A stretch of 64,000 bases of DNA from Isoetes taiwanensis (lineage: Eukaryota; Streptophyta; Lycopodiopsida; Isoetales; Isoetaceae). The position numbers and the translations under genes were made by a program. Every line of letters starts with the position of its first letter. The stretch's first letter is position 1. Of the stretch, positions 11,231 through 21,822 are shown piece after piece. The notes under the pieces are model-generated. The model saw only the letters and a list, made by a program, of their open reading frames with translations. It made no database searches and had not been told where the DNA came from. Location: the NCBI GenBank assembly GCA_021234155.1, contig JAJEKV010000101.1, positions 3,196,232-3,260,231 on the forward strand. The letters are read 5' to 3'.

Positions 11231-12125
11231 TGTTTAAGGTCCATGCTAGACTAATCTTGTACAGATTAGCTAGCTATATCCCACTGCCTTGTGGCAGCCA
11301 AAGAGGACACGTATAGGCTTTTAAGTTCTATCACGTATAGGCTTTTAAGTTCTATCACGTCGGGGATCATCATCGTATAACCCAGTAACCAACTCCCAAA
11401 GATAAACATACATTGGCAAGGGATAAACATACATTGGCAAGGTTTGAACCCATGACCAAATGCACATTTATTTTGACATTACTAGGCCTATATCAACTCA
11501 CCACACATCCGTTGGACAAAACTTTTGCCTTACATGCACACTTTGTAGGCATGATATCTCCCGCCTTAGGAAGTCTAGGTCCTAGGGGCAACTCTAGGGG
11601 CATGGATTTTTAGCCTCACCATCCTAGTGCCACCTACCATAGTCCCATTGTTTTTTTATTACTTTGTTTAAGGTCCATGCTAGACTAATCTAATAGAGAT
11701 TAGTTAGCTATATCCCACTGCTTTGTGGCAACCAAAGTGGAGGACACGTATAGGCTTTTAAGTTCTACCACGTCGGGGATCATCATCGTATAACCCCAGT
11801 AACCAACTCCCAAAGATAAACATACATTGGCAAGGTTTGAACCCATGACCAAATGCACATTTATTTTGGCATTACTAGGCTTATACCAACTCACCACACA
11901 TCCGTTGGGCAAAACTTTTGCCTTACATGCACACTTTGTAGGCAGAATATCTCCCGCCTTAGGAAGTCTAGGTCCTAGGGACAACTCTAGGGGCATGGCT
12001 TTTTAGCCTCACCATCCTAGTGCCACCTACCATAGTCCCATTGTTTTTTTATTACTTTGTTTAATGTCCATGCTAGACTAATCTTGTACAGATTAGCTAT
12101 CCCACTGCCTTGTGGCAGCCAAAGT
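11231..12125 (-). repeat. Tandem ~400-430-bp SINE-like units (two full units and the start of a third)
   Basis: Unit one is 11,231-11,658, unit two 11,659-12,051 and unit three 12,052-12,125. The third resumes at 21,597-21,640 after an inserted CACTA element. Each full unit, on the minus strand, contains a perfect-looking B box (GGTTCAAACC, near 11,441-11,451 in unit one) and an A-box match (TGGTGAGTTG, near 11,494-11,503) about 43 bp upstream. That spacing is expected of a tRNA-type RNA polymerase III promoter, so the unit may derive from a SINE. Unit one has extra slippage duplications (11,314-11,360 and 11,401-11,441). I have not identified a SINE family. Confidence 0.6.
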
Positions 12126-12139
12126 CACTAGAAGAAAAC

Positions 12140-12430
12140 CCCTATGCTTGTAACGCTTTTTGATACGCTTTTTTGAACTAAAATAAGATTATAATATAAT
12201 TAAAAAATGGCGTTACAATGTTGATTTGATACGCGTCACGAATGATGGGGTCAATTGAAACGCGTAACGGATTTGTAATGCATAACAAATTTGTAACGCG
12301 TGAAAAACTTGCAATGCGTTTCAAAAGAATTAAAACAGAAACGCGTTTCAATATTGAAACGCATTTCAAATAACAATATAAAAAAAAAAAAAAATCCTTG
12401 CAACGCGTTGCAAGTTCATAAAGCGTTACA
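12140..12430. repeat. Left subterminal repeats of the CACTA element
   Basis: Many short motifs of the form taacgc, gaaacgcgtttc and tgcaacgcgttgca lie in both orientations in this AT-rich end. In En/Spm such subterminal motifs are the binding sites for the TNPA-type protein. The same motif set recurs at the right end. Confidence 0.7.
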
Positions 12431-13364
12431 AAAAAAAATTTGGACGAACTTTTATACACTTTGTTCTTTCAAATTCTCTTTATATAATAATAACAAAGTA
12501 AAACATAATAAAAATAAAAATTTTATTAATTCAAAAGAAATACAATATTGTTTCAGCAAGCATAGCTGCAAGCATAAGTGACAGGATCCTCCAAGACGTC
12601 GTCCATGTTATTTCCTACGAATGAAACACAATCAATAGGATAAACTGAATAAAGAATTTTTTACGAACACAATTAATATATATGAACTCTAACAAACTTA
12701 AATAATACAAGAACCAAAACTTAAGCTATTTAAGTCCACAGATATTTGTGATGCATTTCTAGCATGCATACTACAATATCATGGTGAGACTATCCTCATT
12801 TGAGTACAAACGTCCTTTTTTGCAAGAGCTTGAAGTAGTAGTACCAAATATAATATACTTCCTTCCAAGGCATGTGATGATTGGAATCCAATAATGGACC
12901 AGCAACTCCATTCCTAAACCAGTTAATCCTTAAAGCATAGATAGAGCACTAACCTTTAGCTGCTTTGCAAAAACATTTGAATGGAAACATATGTGCCAAG
13001 GTGAAATATACATCCGGCCATGGTATAAGAATGACCGCTCAAGCGCACATGAGAACTTATGCAAGACCTCTGTTCCATGTGGTTTCTCTTGCTGTGTCTG
13101 TCTCCGCTTAAAAGCAGCCAGTGCATTCTGGTTTTTGCAAAGTTCTCCCCAAATATTAAATGCTAATATTCTCTAAATCAAATACAGAATTAGAAAGACT
13201 ATTACAGCTGAAAATCTGTTATTTGCTATAAATGGTAACTATCCAAATCCATTACACCCTTACAAGCCATAACAAAATTTGTCTATTCAATATAATTTGC
13301 CTAGACTATATACAAAATAACTAAAACCTGTAATCACTCTGCTATATCGTGAGATTTCTTACAG
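12431..13364. other. CACTA interior, nothing recognised
   Basis: AT-rich sequence. A minus-strand frame near 12,605-12,555 (MDDVLEDPVTYACSYAC, then stop) could be the C-terminal remnant of an element-encoded protein, but it is too short to assign. Confidence 0.3.
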
Positions 13365-13522
13365 GTTCATGTATGGCAGCAAGAGCAATTACAGCTCATG
13401 CAATGGACATGCATGCAACAGGGCGAGAGCTTCCTGTTGAGCCTTATGCAAAAAGCCCGGCTTTGTACTTTGCCACTGTTCCATCAGAACGCTTGGCAGC
13501 TAGCTTGTGTTGGAGCTGCTAA
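13365..13522 (+). pseudogene. Unidentified exon-like fragment inside the CACTA element
   Basis: A splice acceptor (tttcttacag) at 13,364 is followed by a clean open frame in phase 1: SCMAARAITAHAMDMHATGR, then ELPVEPYAKSPALYFATVPS, ending at TAA 13,520-13,522. The composition and absence of stops suggest a real exon taken from a host gene. I do not recognise the protein. It lies on the opposite strand from the nearby BAHD fragment, so the two were not simply taken as one transcript. Confidence 0.4.
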
Positions 13523-13581
13523 TCTCTCTGATATCACGACTTGACATTAGCTGAACAATTTTTTGAGAGATATGATCTGAG

Positions 13582-13998
13582 TCACCAATCCGTCCAGGAC
13601 CTAACGTATTCATCACTTGCAGAATTCAAAGCTCTCTGTATCTCCTTAACTATGGTAGACATGGCGGAGCACCGCAGTTCGCCATAGCTCATGCTTGCAC
13701 ATACTACACATATGCCATTGCCTAAGAATTCCCTTGGAAGTTTTGGTTCCAGCTTTTGCTTGAAATCTACTGCAAAAAATAGCAAGGATCTTTCCTCTGC
13801 AGGCTTGTTCTTTGATGCAGCATATAGCTTCCAGAAATGAGCCACCATGGCTTCAAATGTGGAGCATCTTTTTAGATCCTCCATAGCCATAGACTTGAGG
13901 ATTCTCAACATGGGTTCTGTAAATTTGAAGGTTTTGAATACTTGATTCAGCGGTGCTGTGTTGGCTTTTTGTTTGAGAAATCCGGTTGAAGAAAACAA
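13582..13998 (-). pseudogene. BAHD acyltransferase fragment captured in the CACTA element
   Basis: BAHD enzymes transfer acyl groups from CoA thioesters to alcohols and amines in specialised metabolism. The 138-residue frame matches the middle of this family: FKFTEPMLRILKSMA, CSTFEAMVAHFWKLYAASKN, LLFFAVDFKQKLEPKLP, FLGNGICVVCASMSYGEL, AMSTIVKEIQRALN and DEYVRSWTDW, then a stop. Full enzymes are about 430-460 residues. The HXXXD catalytic block (N-terminal) and the DFGWG block (C-terminal) are both missing here. It lies inside the transposon boundaries, so capture of a host gene piece is the simplest reading. It is not a functional enzyme. Confidence 0.75.
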
Positions 13999-14435
13999 AT
14001 GGGATGGGGAAACAAAAAATGAAGAAAGAAAAAAATCAGAAGCGTTGAAGAGAAAATGTACCTTAGTTGAAATTGATGCCTAATCTTCCATTGCTATATC
14101 TCAAATCCGGTTTTTCAGGATATGCCAAAGCCAGTTTTGCACAGGCAAAAGGGTTCTGCACAGGCCGCTTCTGCTGTAAAACGAAATGGGATGGGGAAAC
14201 CAAAAATGAAGAAAGCAAAAAATCAGAAGCGTTGAATGAAAAACGTACCCTGCTCTATGGAGAAGATCGATTGATTTTGAAGATTGATTTACCTGAGATA
14301 TCCCTGCTATATCTGGCCCTGCCTCAAGCACCTGTTGCAGCGCTATTCTTCCCGCCCATTTGAAGGCGGGCAACGGGAGCCAAGAGCTATTCTTCCCGCC
14401 CATTTGAAGGCGGGCAACGGGAGCCAAGAATTGAA
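13990..14435. repeat. Two local duplications flanking the BAHD fragment
   Basis: A 60-bp segment (atgggatggggaaac...agaagcgttgaa) occurs near 13,998-14,058 and again near 14,186-14,243. Further right, a GC-richer 47-bp block beginning ctattcttcccgcccatttg is present twice in tandem (about 14,342-14,388 and 14,389-14,431). No gene is recognisable across the segment. Confidence 0.7.
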
Positions 14436-14457
14436 GACAAAATTCTTTCTTGATTAA

Positions 14458-16185
14458 GAATCAACCAATTCAATGGTCGATGGTAGTTCAATGGTTCGAC
14501 TGTAATTGGTTGGTAATTTGCATGAGAACAATGGTTTCAATATTTTAAATCATTTGAAAAAAAGGTGTAAACTTGTATGTGTTTTATAAGGCACAAAACC
14601 TCGGGATCTGGGTCCAGGGCAACGCAGCTAACTCCCATTTTTCCCATGCTTTGACTCCATACAGAAGTGCGAGAACGCGGGTTCTGGGTTCTGGGTTCCC
14701 ATGCTCCAACTCCATATAGAAGTGCAAGAACGCGGAAGCAAATGACAGATGAAGTCCTTCAGGTTTGTAATGCATGAAACAGTAACAATGATTTCAATAT
14801 TTTAAACCATTAGAAAAATTAAACCTTGTTCTGCAGCTAAGTTTCCACTAGGCAAATGATAGATGAATAATTGTTGAAGAATCAAGCAATTCAATGGTCG
14901 ATGGTATTTGGTTGGTAATGCATGAAAAATAACAATGGTTTCAATACTTTAAACCATTAGATAAATTTGGTTTAACCTTCTATGTCTTTTATAATGCACA
15001 AAACCTTGCGAGTTCTGCAGGCGACGCTGTTAAGCTCCCCGCTAGACATCTTTTCCATGCTCCAACTTTATATAGAAGTGGGAGAACTCAGAAGCAAATG
15101 ACAGATGAAGTCCTTGAGGGTATCACTATCATTAAATGCGAGCCATGTTAACATCTATAATTTTGTTTGCTTGCGTAATGCAATGCTCTATGTTTTTATA
15201 TGTGATTCATTTTATATATAGATACATTGAGACTTTTAAATGGCACATGTTGCACTTAGGATGACAAAATGTGACATAATAGTAGAAATATTAAGCTAAC
15301 AAAAAAGGGGTACTCACCATGCCCCCACAAGATGCATAAAATAATTAACAAGGGATACCATTTCCACAATGACCAATGCAACCTAACTTACAGTGCAAGC
15401 AAGCCTATTGAACTTGGACTAGGCTAATAAAATAATAATGGTTTCAATATTTTAAACCATCGGGTGTAAACTTCTATGTAAGACGGAAAAAACCTTTTGA
15501 GTTCTGCAGGGCAATGCCACTAAGTTCCGCGTCATACATTTTTTCCATGCTCTAACTTCTTACAGAAATGCGAGAACTCGGAAGCAAATGACTATGAAGT
15601 CCGAGGATATCACTATCGTTCAATTGGAGCCATGTTATCATCTATAATTTTGTTTGCTTGCGTAATGCGACGCTATCTATTTTTATATGTAATTCATTTT
15701 AAAGATAGACAGATTGAGACTTTTAAATGGCACATGATGCACTCAATATTTGCATACATCATAATGTGTCTTGCCCCACCACATGCGCTCAAGAATCCCC
15801 CAAGCATGGCCCTCAACAATGGCAAAACGACCAAAATCAAAATGAGTATTATAAAAATAAAGGTCCCTATGTCATGGTAAATTTAAAGAGAGAAAATCAC
15901 TGCTTACATGGGAAGGCTAGTTCAATTGGCTAGACTCATTATCCATCATGCACCTAGGATTGCCAACTTGCTCTACTAATTTGAAGCAAACATTTCTATC
16001 CAACATTATCAAGGGATACCCCCTTCCTAACATGACAACATACGTGCAAGCAAATGAACTGGTGCTGGACTAGGCTAATAAGCCAATTAGAATCAAACAT
16101 TTGAAACTAACATAAAGGGCATACATCCATACTAGACAACAAAATGGGAAGATAATAGTAGAACTATTAAAGCTCACAAAAAATG
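14458..16185. repeat. Degenerate long-unit tandem array A inside the CACTA element
   Basis: Units of roughly 420-550 bp start near 14,458, 14,880 and 15,400. They share attcaatggtcgatggta, aacaatggtttcaata followed by tttaaacca, ccatgctccaact..tatagaagtg, and gaagcaaatgac..atgaagtcc. A ttgtttgcttgcgtaatgc..tttttatatgt..ttcattttat block is seen at 15,165 and 15,650. Divergence is high, so this array is older than array B to its right. Confidence 0.65.
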
Positions 16186-19100
16186 TTGACTAGTTGCCTA
16201 TAGCTTTGTTGGTCATAATACCTAGTTCCTACAGTAAGTTGGATGCTTTGGACTTATGCCCAGAGTTAGAACCCCATTCCGAGCTCGATAGTTTGGCCGA
16301 ACTGGAGGAACAAGTCATTTTTCCGCCATGCCCCTATGTCAAGAAAGGGAAAATTTGGGGATTGGCACATCCATGTGGTGGATGGCCAATATTTTTTTTT
16401 CAGGGTGGGACATAAGCTACCATTTTAATGGTGGGATTAACAGATGGAGCTACCTCTGAAGTTGTTAAGAGCTTGCATGCAGGGTTCCCTCGAGGGTTTG
16501 AAGAGAGACCTCAAGAGAGAGAACGAAAAAACCCTCCCCATGCACCGGTTCCAAACTTGTCCCTCAACGATGGCTCGTAGAATAACAAGCTGGACATCGT
16601 CTGTTGTGCATGAGGAAGACTCAAAATGATTTCGATTGCACGATTGCATCGAAAAGGTCGAGTTATCCGGGGCACATGGTTGCAAATAGACAATCGATCA
16701 AATACCGTGATTACCAAGTACATACTATCTTTACACTATAGCACTAGGCTAGGAGTGCATTGAGCGAAAAGGTTGACTAGTTGCCTATAGCAATTTGAGT
16801 TTGGCTTTGTTGGTCATAATGCAGGTTCCTCTGAAGAAGTTGGATGCTTTGGACTTATGCCCGAAAGTTAGAACCCCATTCGAGCTCGATAGTTTGGCCT
16901 TAAGTGGAGGAACAAGTCATTTTTCCGCCGCAGTGCCCTATGTCAAGAAAGGGGATTGGCACATCCGTGTGGTGGATGGCCAATTTTTTTTTTTTCAGAG
17001 TCATTTCTTGGGACATAAGCTACAATTTTAACGGTGGGATTAACAGATGGAGCTGTTTTGGTTCCCCGATAATTAAAACCCTATTAAACGTAGGGTTTAG
17101 GATTTGGCAACCTTCCTACCTCGAAGTTGTTGAGAGCTTGCATGGGGTTCCCTCGAGGGTTTGAAGAGACCTCAAGAGGAGAACGAAAAACCCTCCCCAT
17201 GCACGGTTCCAAACTTGCCCCTCAATGATGAAAACGTAACAAAATTTGCCGACATCGTGATGACTGCATGCCGAGAAGGCTCAAAATGACCCTCGATTGC
17301 ACGATTGCATCCGAAAGGTCAGAGTTATCCCAGGGCACATGGTTGCGAAGTAGACAATCGATCAAATACCCAGATTACCAAGTACATACTATCTTTACAC
17401 TATAGCACTAGGCTAGGAGTGCATAGAGCGAAAGATTGACTAGTTGCCTATAGCAATTTGAGTTTGGCTTTGTTGGTCATAATACCTGGTTCCTACAGTA
17501 AGTTGGATGCTTTGGACTTATGCCCGTAGTTAGAACCGCGATTCCAGCTCGATAGTTTGGTTAACCGAGGAACAAGTCATTTTTCCGCCGTGCCCCTATA
17601 TCAAGAAAGGGCAAATTTGGGGATTGGCACATCCATGTGGTGGATGGCCAATTTCTTTTTCCAGGGTCATTTCTTGGGACATAAGCTACCATTTGAACGG
17701 TGGGATTAACAGATGGAGCTGTTTTGGTTCCCCGATAATAAACCCTATTAAATCTGTAGGGTTTAGGATTTGGCAGCCTTCCCTACCTCTAAAGTTGTTG
17801 AGAGCTTGCATGCAGGGTTCCCTCGAGGGTTTGAAGAGAGACCTCAAGAGGGAGAAAAACCCTCCCCATGCACCGGTTCAAACTTGTCCCATAACGATGT
17901 CTCGTAACAAGGCCGGACATGTCTGACGTGCATCTTAGGAAGGCTCGAAATGACAGCTCGATTGCACGATTGCATCCGAAAGGTCAGAGTTATCCCAGGG
18001 CACATGGTTGCGAAGTAGACAATCGATCAAATACCCAGATTACCAAGTACATACCATATTTACACTATAGCACTAGGCTAGGAGTGCATTGAGCGAAAGG
18101 TTGACTAGTTGCCTATAGCAATTTGAGTTTGGCTTTGTTGGTCATAATACCTGGTTCCTACAGTAAGTTGGATGCGTTGGACTTATGCCCAGAGTTAGAA
18201 CCCCATTCGAGCCCGATAGTTTGGCCTCTGGAGGAACAAGTCATTTTTCCGCCGCCCTATGTCAAGAAAGGGAAAATTTGGGGATTGGCACATACATGTG
18301 GTGGATGGCCAATTTGTTTTTTGAGGTCATTTCTTGGGACATAAGCTACCATTTGAAGCGGTGGGATTAACGGATGGAGCTGCTTTTTGGTTCCAGATAA
18401 TTAAAACCCTATTAAATCAGAGGGTTTAGGATTTGGCGACCTTCCCCGCCTCTGAAGTTGTTGAGAGCTTGCATGCGAGGTTCCCTCGAGGTTTGAAGAG
18501 ACCTCAAGAGGGAGAGAACTAAAACCCGCCTCCGGTTCAAACCCAAACGCAGCAGTGAACCATGGTAACAAAAAGTTGGACATCGTACAATGCACATGCC
18601 GGAAAGGCGAAAATGACATTCGATTACACGATTGCATCCGGAAGGTCGAGTTATCCCATGAACACATGGTTGAAGTAGACAATCGATCAAATACCCAGTT
18701 ACCAAGTACATACTATCTTTACACTATAGCACTAGGCTAGGAGTGCATTGCTAAAGGTTGACTAGTTGCCTATAGCAATTTGAGTTTGGCTTTGTTGGTC
18801 ATAATACCTGGTTCCTACAATCAAGTTGGATGCTTTGGACTTATGCGAGTTAGAACCCCATTCGAGCTCGATAGTTTGGCGAAGTGGAGGAACAAGTCAT
18901 TTTTCCTTGTGCCCTATGTCAAGAAAGGGAAAATTTGGGGTTTCGACATCCATGTGGTGGATGGCCAATTCAGGGTCATTTCTTGGGACATAAGCTACCA
19001 TTTGAGCGGTGGGATTAACGGATGGAGCTGTTTTGGTTCCCCGATAATTAAAACCCTATTAAATCTGAGGGTTTAGGATTTGGCAGCCTCCCCTACCTCT

Positions 19101-20680
19101 GAAGTTGTTGAGAGCTTGCATGCGGGGGTTCCCTCGAGGGTTTTAAGAGACCTCAAGAGGGAGAACGAAAAAACCCTCCCCATGTATCGGTTCCAAACTT
19201 GCCCTGAAGCGATGGGTTCTGGAACAGTTTGGAGATTGTCACGACTATGCATGCCGAAGGCTCGAAATGGCAAACATTGCACGATTGCATCCGAAAGGTG
19301 AGTTATCGAGGGCACATAGTTGCGAAGTAGACAATCGATCAAATATCCAGATGACCAAGTACATACTATCTTTACACTATAGCAATAGGCTAGGAGTGCA
19401 TTGAGAGAAAGGTTGACTAGTTGCCTATAGCAATTTGAGTTTGGCTTTGTTGGTCATAATACCTGGTTCCCTCTGAAAAGTTGGATGCTTTGGACTTATG
19501 CCCGGAGTTAGAACCCCATTCCGAGCTTCGATAGTTTGGCGAACTGGAGGAACAAGTCATTTTTCATGGTGCCCCTATGTCAAGAAAGGGAAATTTGGGG
19601 ATTGGCACATCCATGTGGTGGATGGCCATTTTTTTCAGGATCATTTCTTGGGACATAAGCTACCATTTGAGCGGTGGGATTACCAGATGGAGTTGTTTTG
19701 ATTCCCGATAATTAAACCCTATTAAATCTGTAGGGTTTAGGATTTGGTGACCTTCCCTACCGGGAAGTTGTTGAGAGCTTGCATCGGGGTTTCCTCGAGG
19801 GTTTGAAGAGAGACCTCAAGAGGGAGAACGAAAAACCCTCCCCATGCACCGGTTCCAAACTTGTCCCATAACGATGGCTCGTGAAAAATTTGGACATCGT
19901 GATTTATGCATGCCAAAAGGCTCGCAATGACGGCTCGATTGCAACGATTGCATCCTGAAAGGTCGAGTTATCGGGGCACATGGTTGCTAAGTAGACAATC
20001 GATCAAATACCCAGCATTACCAAGTACATACTATCTTTACACTATAGCACTAGGCTAGGAGTGCATTGATTTAAAGGTTGACTAGTTGCCTATAGCAATT
20101 TGAGTTTGGCTTTGTTGGTCATAATACCTGGTTTCTACGGTAAGAAGTTGGATGCTTTGGACTTATGCCCGAGTTAGAACCCCATTAGAGCTCGATAGTT
20201 TGGCGAACTGGAGGAACAAGTCATTTTTCCGCCGTGCCCTATGTCAAGAAAGGGAAAATTTATGGATTGGCACATCCATGGTGGATGGCCAATTTTGTTT
20301 TCGGGATCATTTCTTGGGACATAAGCTATCATTTGAGCGGTGGGATTAACAGATGGAGCTGTTTTGGTTCCCCGATAATTAAACCCTATTAAATCATAGG
20401 GTTTAGGATTTGGTGACCTTCCCCGCCTCCGGGTTGTTGAGAGCTTGCATGCTAGGTTCCCTCGAGGGTTTGAAGAGAGACCTCAAGAGGGAGAACGAAA
20501 ACCCCCATGTCGCCAGTTCAAACTTGCCCCGCTAACGATGGCTCAGAATAAGTCGGACATCGTTATAACCAGTGCATGCCGGAAGGCTCGAAATGACATT
20601 TCGATTGCACGATTGCATCGGAAGGTCGAGTTATCCTGCAGGACACATGGTTGCTGGGCAGAGACAATCGATCAAATGTA
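16186..20680. repeat. Seven-copy ~660-bp tandem array B inside the CACTA element
   Basis: Copies begin at ttgactagttgcctatag: 16,186, 16,773, 17,436, 18,101, 18,758, 19,413 and 20,078, giving periods of 587, 663, 665, 657, 655 and 665 bp. Copy seven ends near 20,680. Units share a ggaggaacaagtcatttttc block, a tttcttgggacataagcta block, and a gcactaggctaggagtgcat end. Differences concentrate in short patches where a few bases are replaced or lost, for example before aagttggatg, after gatagtttgg, and around ttccc..cgcctc. Short open frames in each unit are not conserved in frame, so I see no gene here. Confidence 0.9.
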
Positions 20681-20919
20681 TGAGGCACACAATGTATGCA
20701 TGCAGTACGACATCTAAACCGACATTGTCTGCCGAGTCCACCTCATCATCTTCCTCGGGGATATTTCTCCAAACTCCTTTTGAAAAACTAATGTAACATA
20801 ATTGAGTTACACTCTGCGATGTGATGTGTTATGTCAAACGCCATTACATAGAACTTAAAGGGAATAGAAAATATCAAAGCAAATAAACTTAACCATATAC
20901 TAACCTGTCTAGAAGTGGA

Positions 20920-21243
20920 ATGATAGAGCAGGTTATGCTGCTTGCAAAAACTCTCTGGAGCACACCAAGATGGACCAACTTTTTTGTAGATGATTCGCTA
21001 TCATTGGTATTTCGTTCTTGTCGACGCAACAATCTCTATACCAACAAGGTGAGAATTGGCAAAGATAACTCTCCCTTGGAAGAATTGGTTGTTCTATTCC
21101 TTGTTTACGTGAGCTCACGAGCCCTTCTCTTCCTAGAAGATAACCAACCAGGGGGATCGCTTTGTATATTGGAGCTGATTCAAAGAAGAAAGAAGCTGGA
21201 TTCAACAGAGGAAGGTGGCCGATCTTCGAAAACGAAGAAATAG
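20920..21243 (+). other. Unassigned 107-codon open frame near the right CACTA end
   Basis: The frame contains ELVVLFLVYVSSRALLFLED and a basic C-terminus (IQRRKKLDSTEEGGRSSKTK). It has no recognised domain. It could be a leftover of element-encoded or captured sequence, or simply chance. Confidence 0.2.
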
Positions 21244-21264
21244 AATAATTCAAATATTTTAGAA

Positions 21265-21596
21265 CGTTAGCTTTGTAACGCAAGGGTCGGTTTGTACACA
21301 TTTCGACATCTAACTTGAAACACGTTTCAAAGTTGTAACGCATTTAAATTGTAACGCATTTCAGAGGAGTTGTAACGCATTTCAAATTTCTACTTTGAAA
21401 CGCGTTTTGGTGTTGAAACGATATTCGATTGTAACGCATTTCAAACACATTTGTAACGCGTTGCAAATGCTAAATTTTGTAATGCATTTCAAGAAATGAA
21501 TTTTGTTATTTGTTGCGCGTTACAACTAACTTTGCGTTTCAAAGTTTTAAAGCGTTACTATTAGAGCGTATCAAACCCCCCTAAATTCTATTAGTG
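21265..21596. repeat. Right subterminal repeats and TIR of the CACTA element
   Basis: Dense taacgcatttc, gaaacgcgtttt and aacgcgttgcaa variants end in gatacgctc..ctattagtg. The left end has the same motif set, with a shared gatacgc near both termini. The terminal five bases are a perfect inverted match to the left end. Confidence 0.75.
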
Positions 21597-21746
21597 AGTG
21601 GAGGACACGTATAGGCTTTTAAGTTCTACCACGTCGGGGGCCAACATCGCTTTCTCTTTGAAACAGCTATAACAGGTGAATGTTCGGATGCTTGCACTAT
21701 AGCAATCTTCTCAGCATAGTCTGGTAATGCACTGCAAAGATGCACA
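21597..21746 (-). repeat. Rest of the interrupted SINE-like unit and exon-like repeat copy 2
   Basis: 21,597-21,640 continues the third SINE-like unit after the CACTA insertion. 21,637-21,746 is the second copy of the 110-bp exon-like repeat seen at 11,096-11,205 and again starts with an acceptor-like ctttgcag on the minus strand. The copies differ by very few bases (for example GTTTCAAAG here, GATTCAAAG there). Confidence 0.7.
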
Positions 21747-21822
21747 AATATTAAAAACTACTAACAAGTAATATCATGTAGCTATAAATGCATACAATAT
21801 ATCTTCAAAGAGTAAGATTTTA

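Larger units (their letters stand above)
12126..21596. mobile_element. CACTA (En/Spm) transposon, non-autonomous, 9,471 bp, with captured sequence
   Basis: The element begins CACTAGAAG at 12,126 and ends TAGTG at 21,596. It is flanked on both sides by the 3-bp duplication agt (12,123-12,125 and 21,597-21,599), the size expected for CACTA elements. The uninterrupted second unit of the surrounding array reads ccaaagtggagg, exactly the predicted empty site. Both ends carry CACTA-style subterminal repeats of taacgc/gaaacgcgtttc variants (12,140-12,430 and 21,265-21,560). No TNP2 transposase is present inside, so movement would need a transposase supplied in trans. The cargo is a BAHD acyltransferase fragment, an unidentified exon-like piece, and two tandem arrays. 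Confidence 0.9.

Noticed and set aside
16194-20796. Short frames repeated in every unit of array B
   Set aside because: They start at equivalent positions but shift frame between copies and have no domain, so they are shadows of the repeat.
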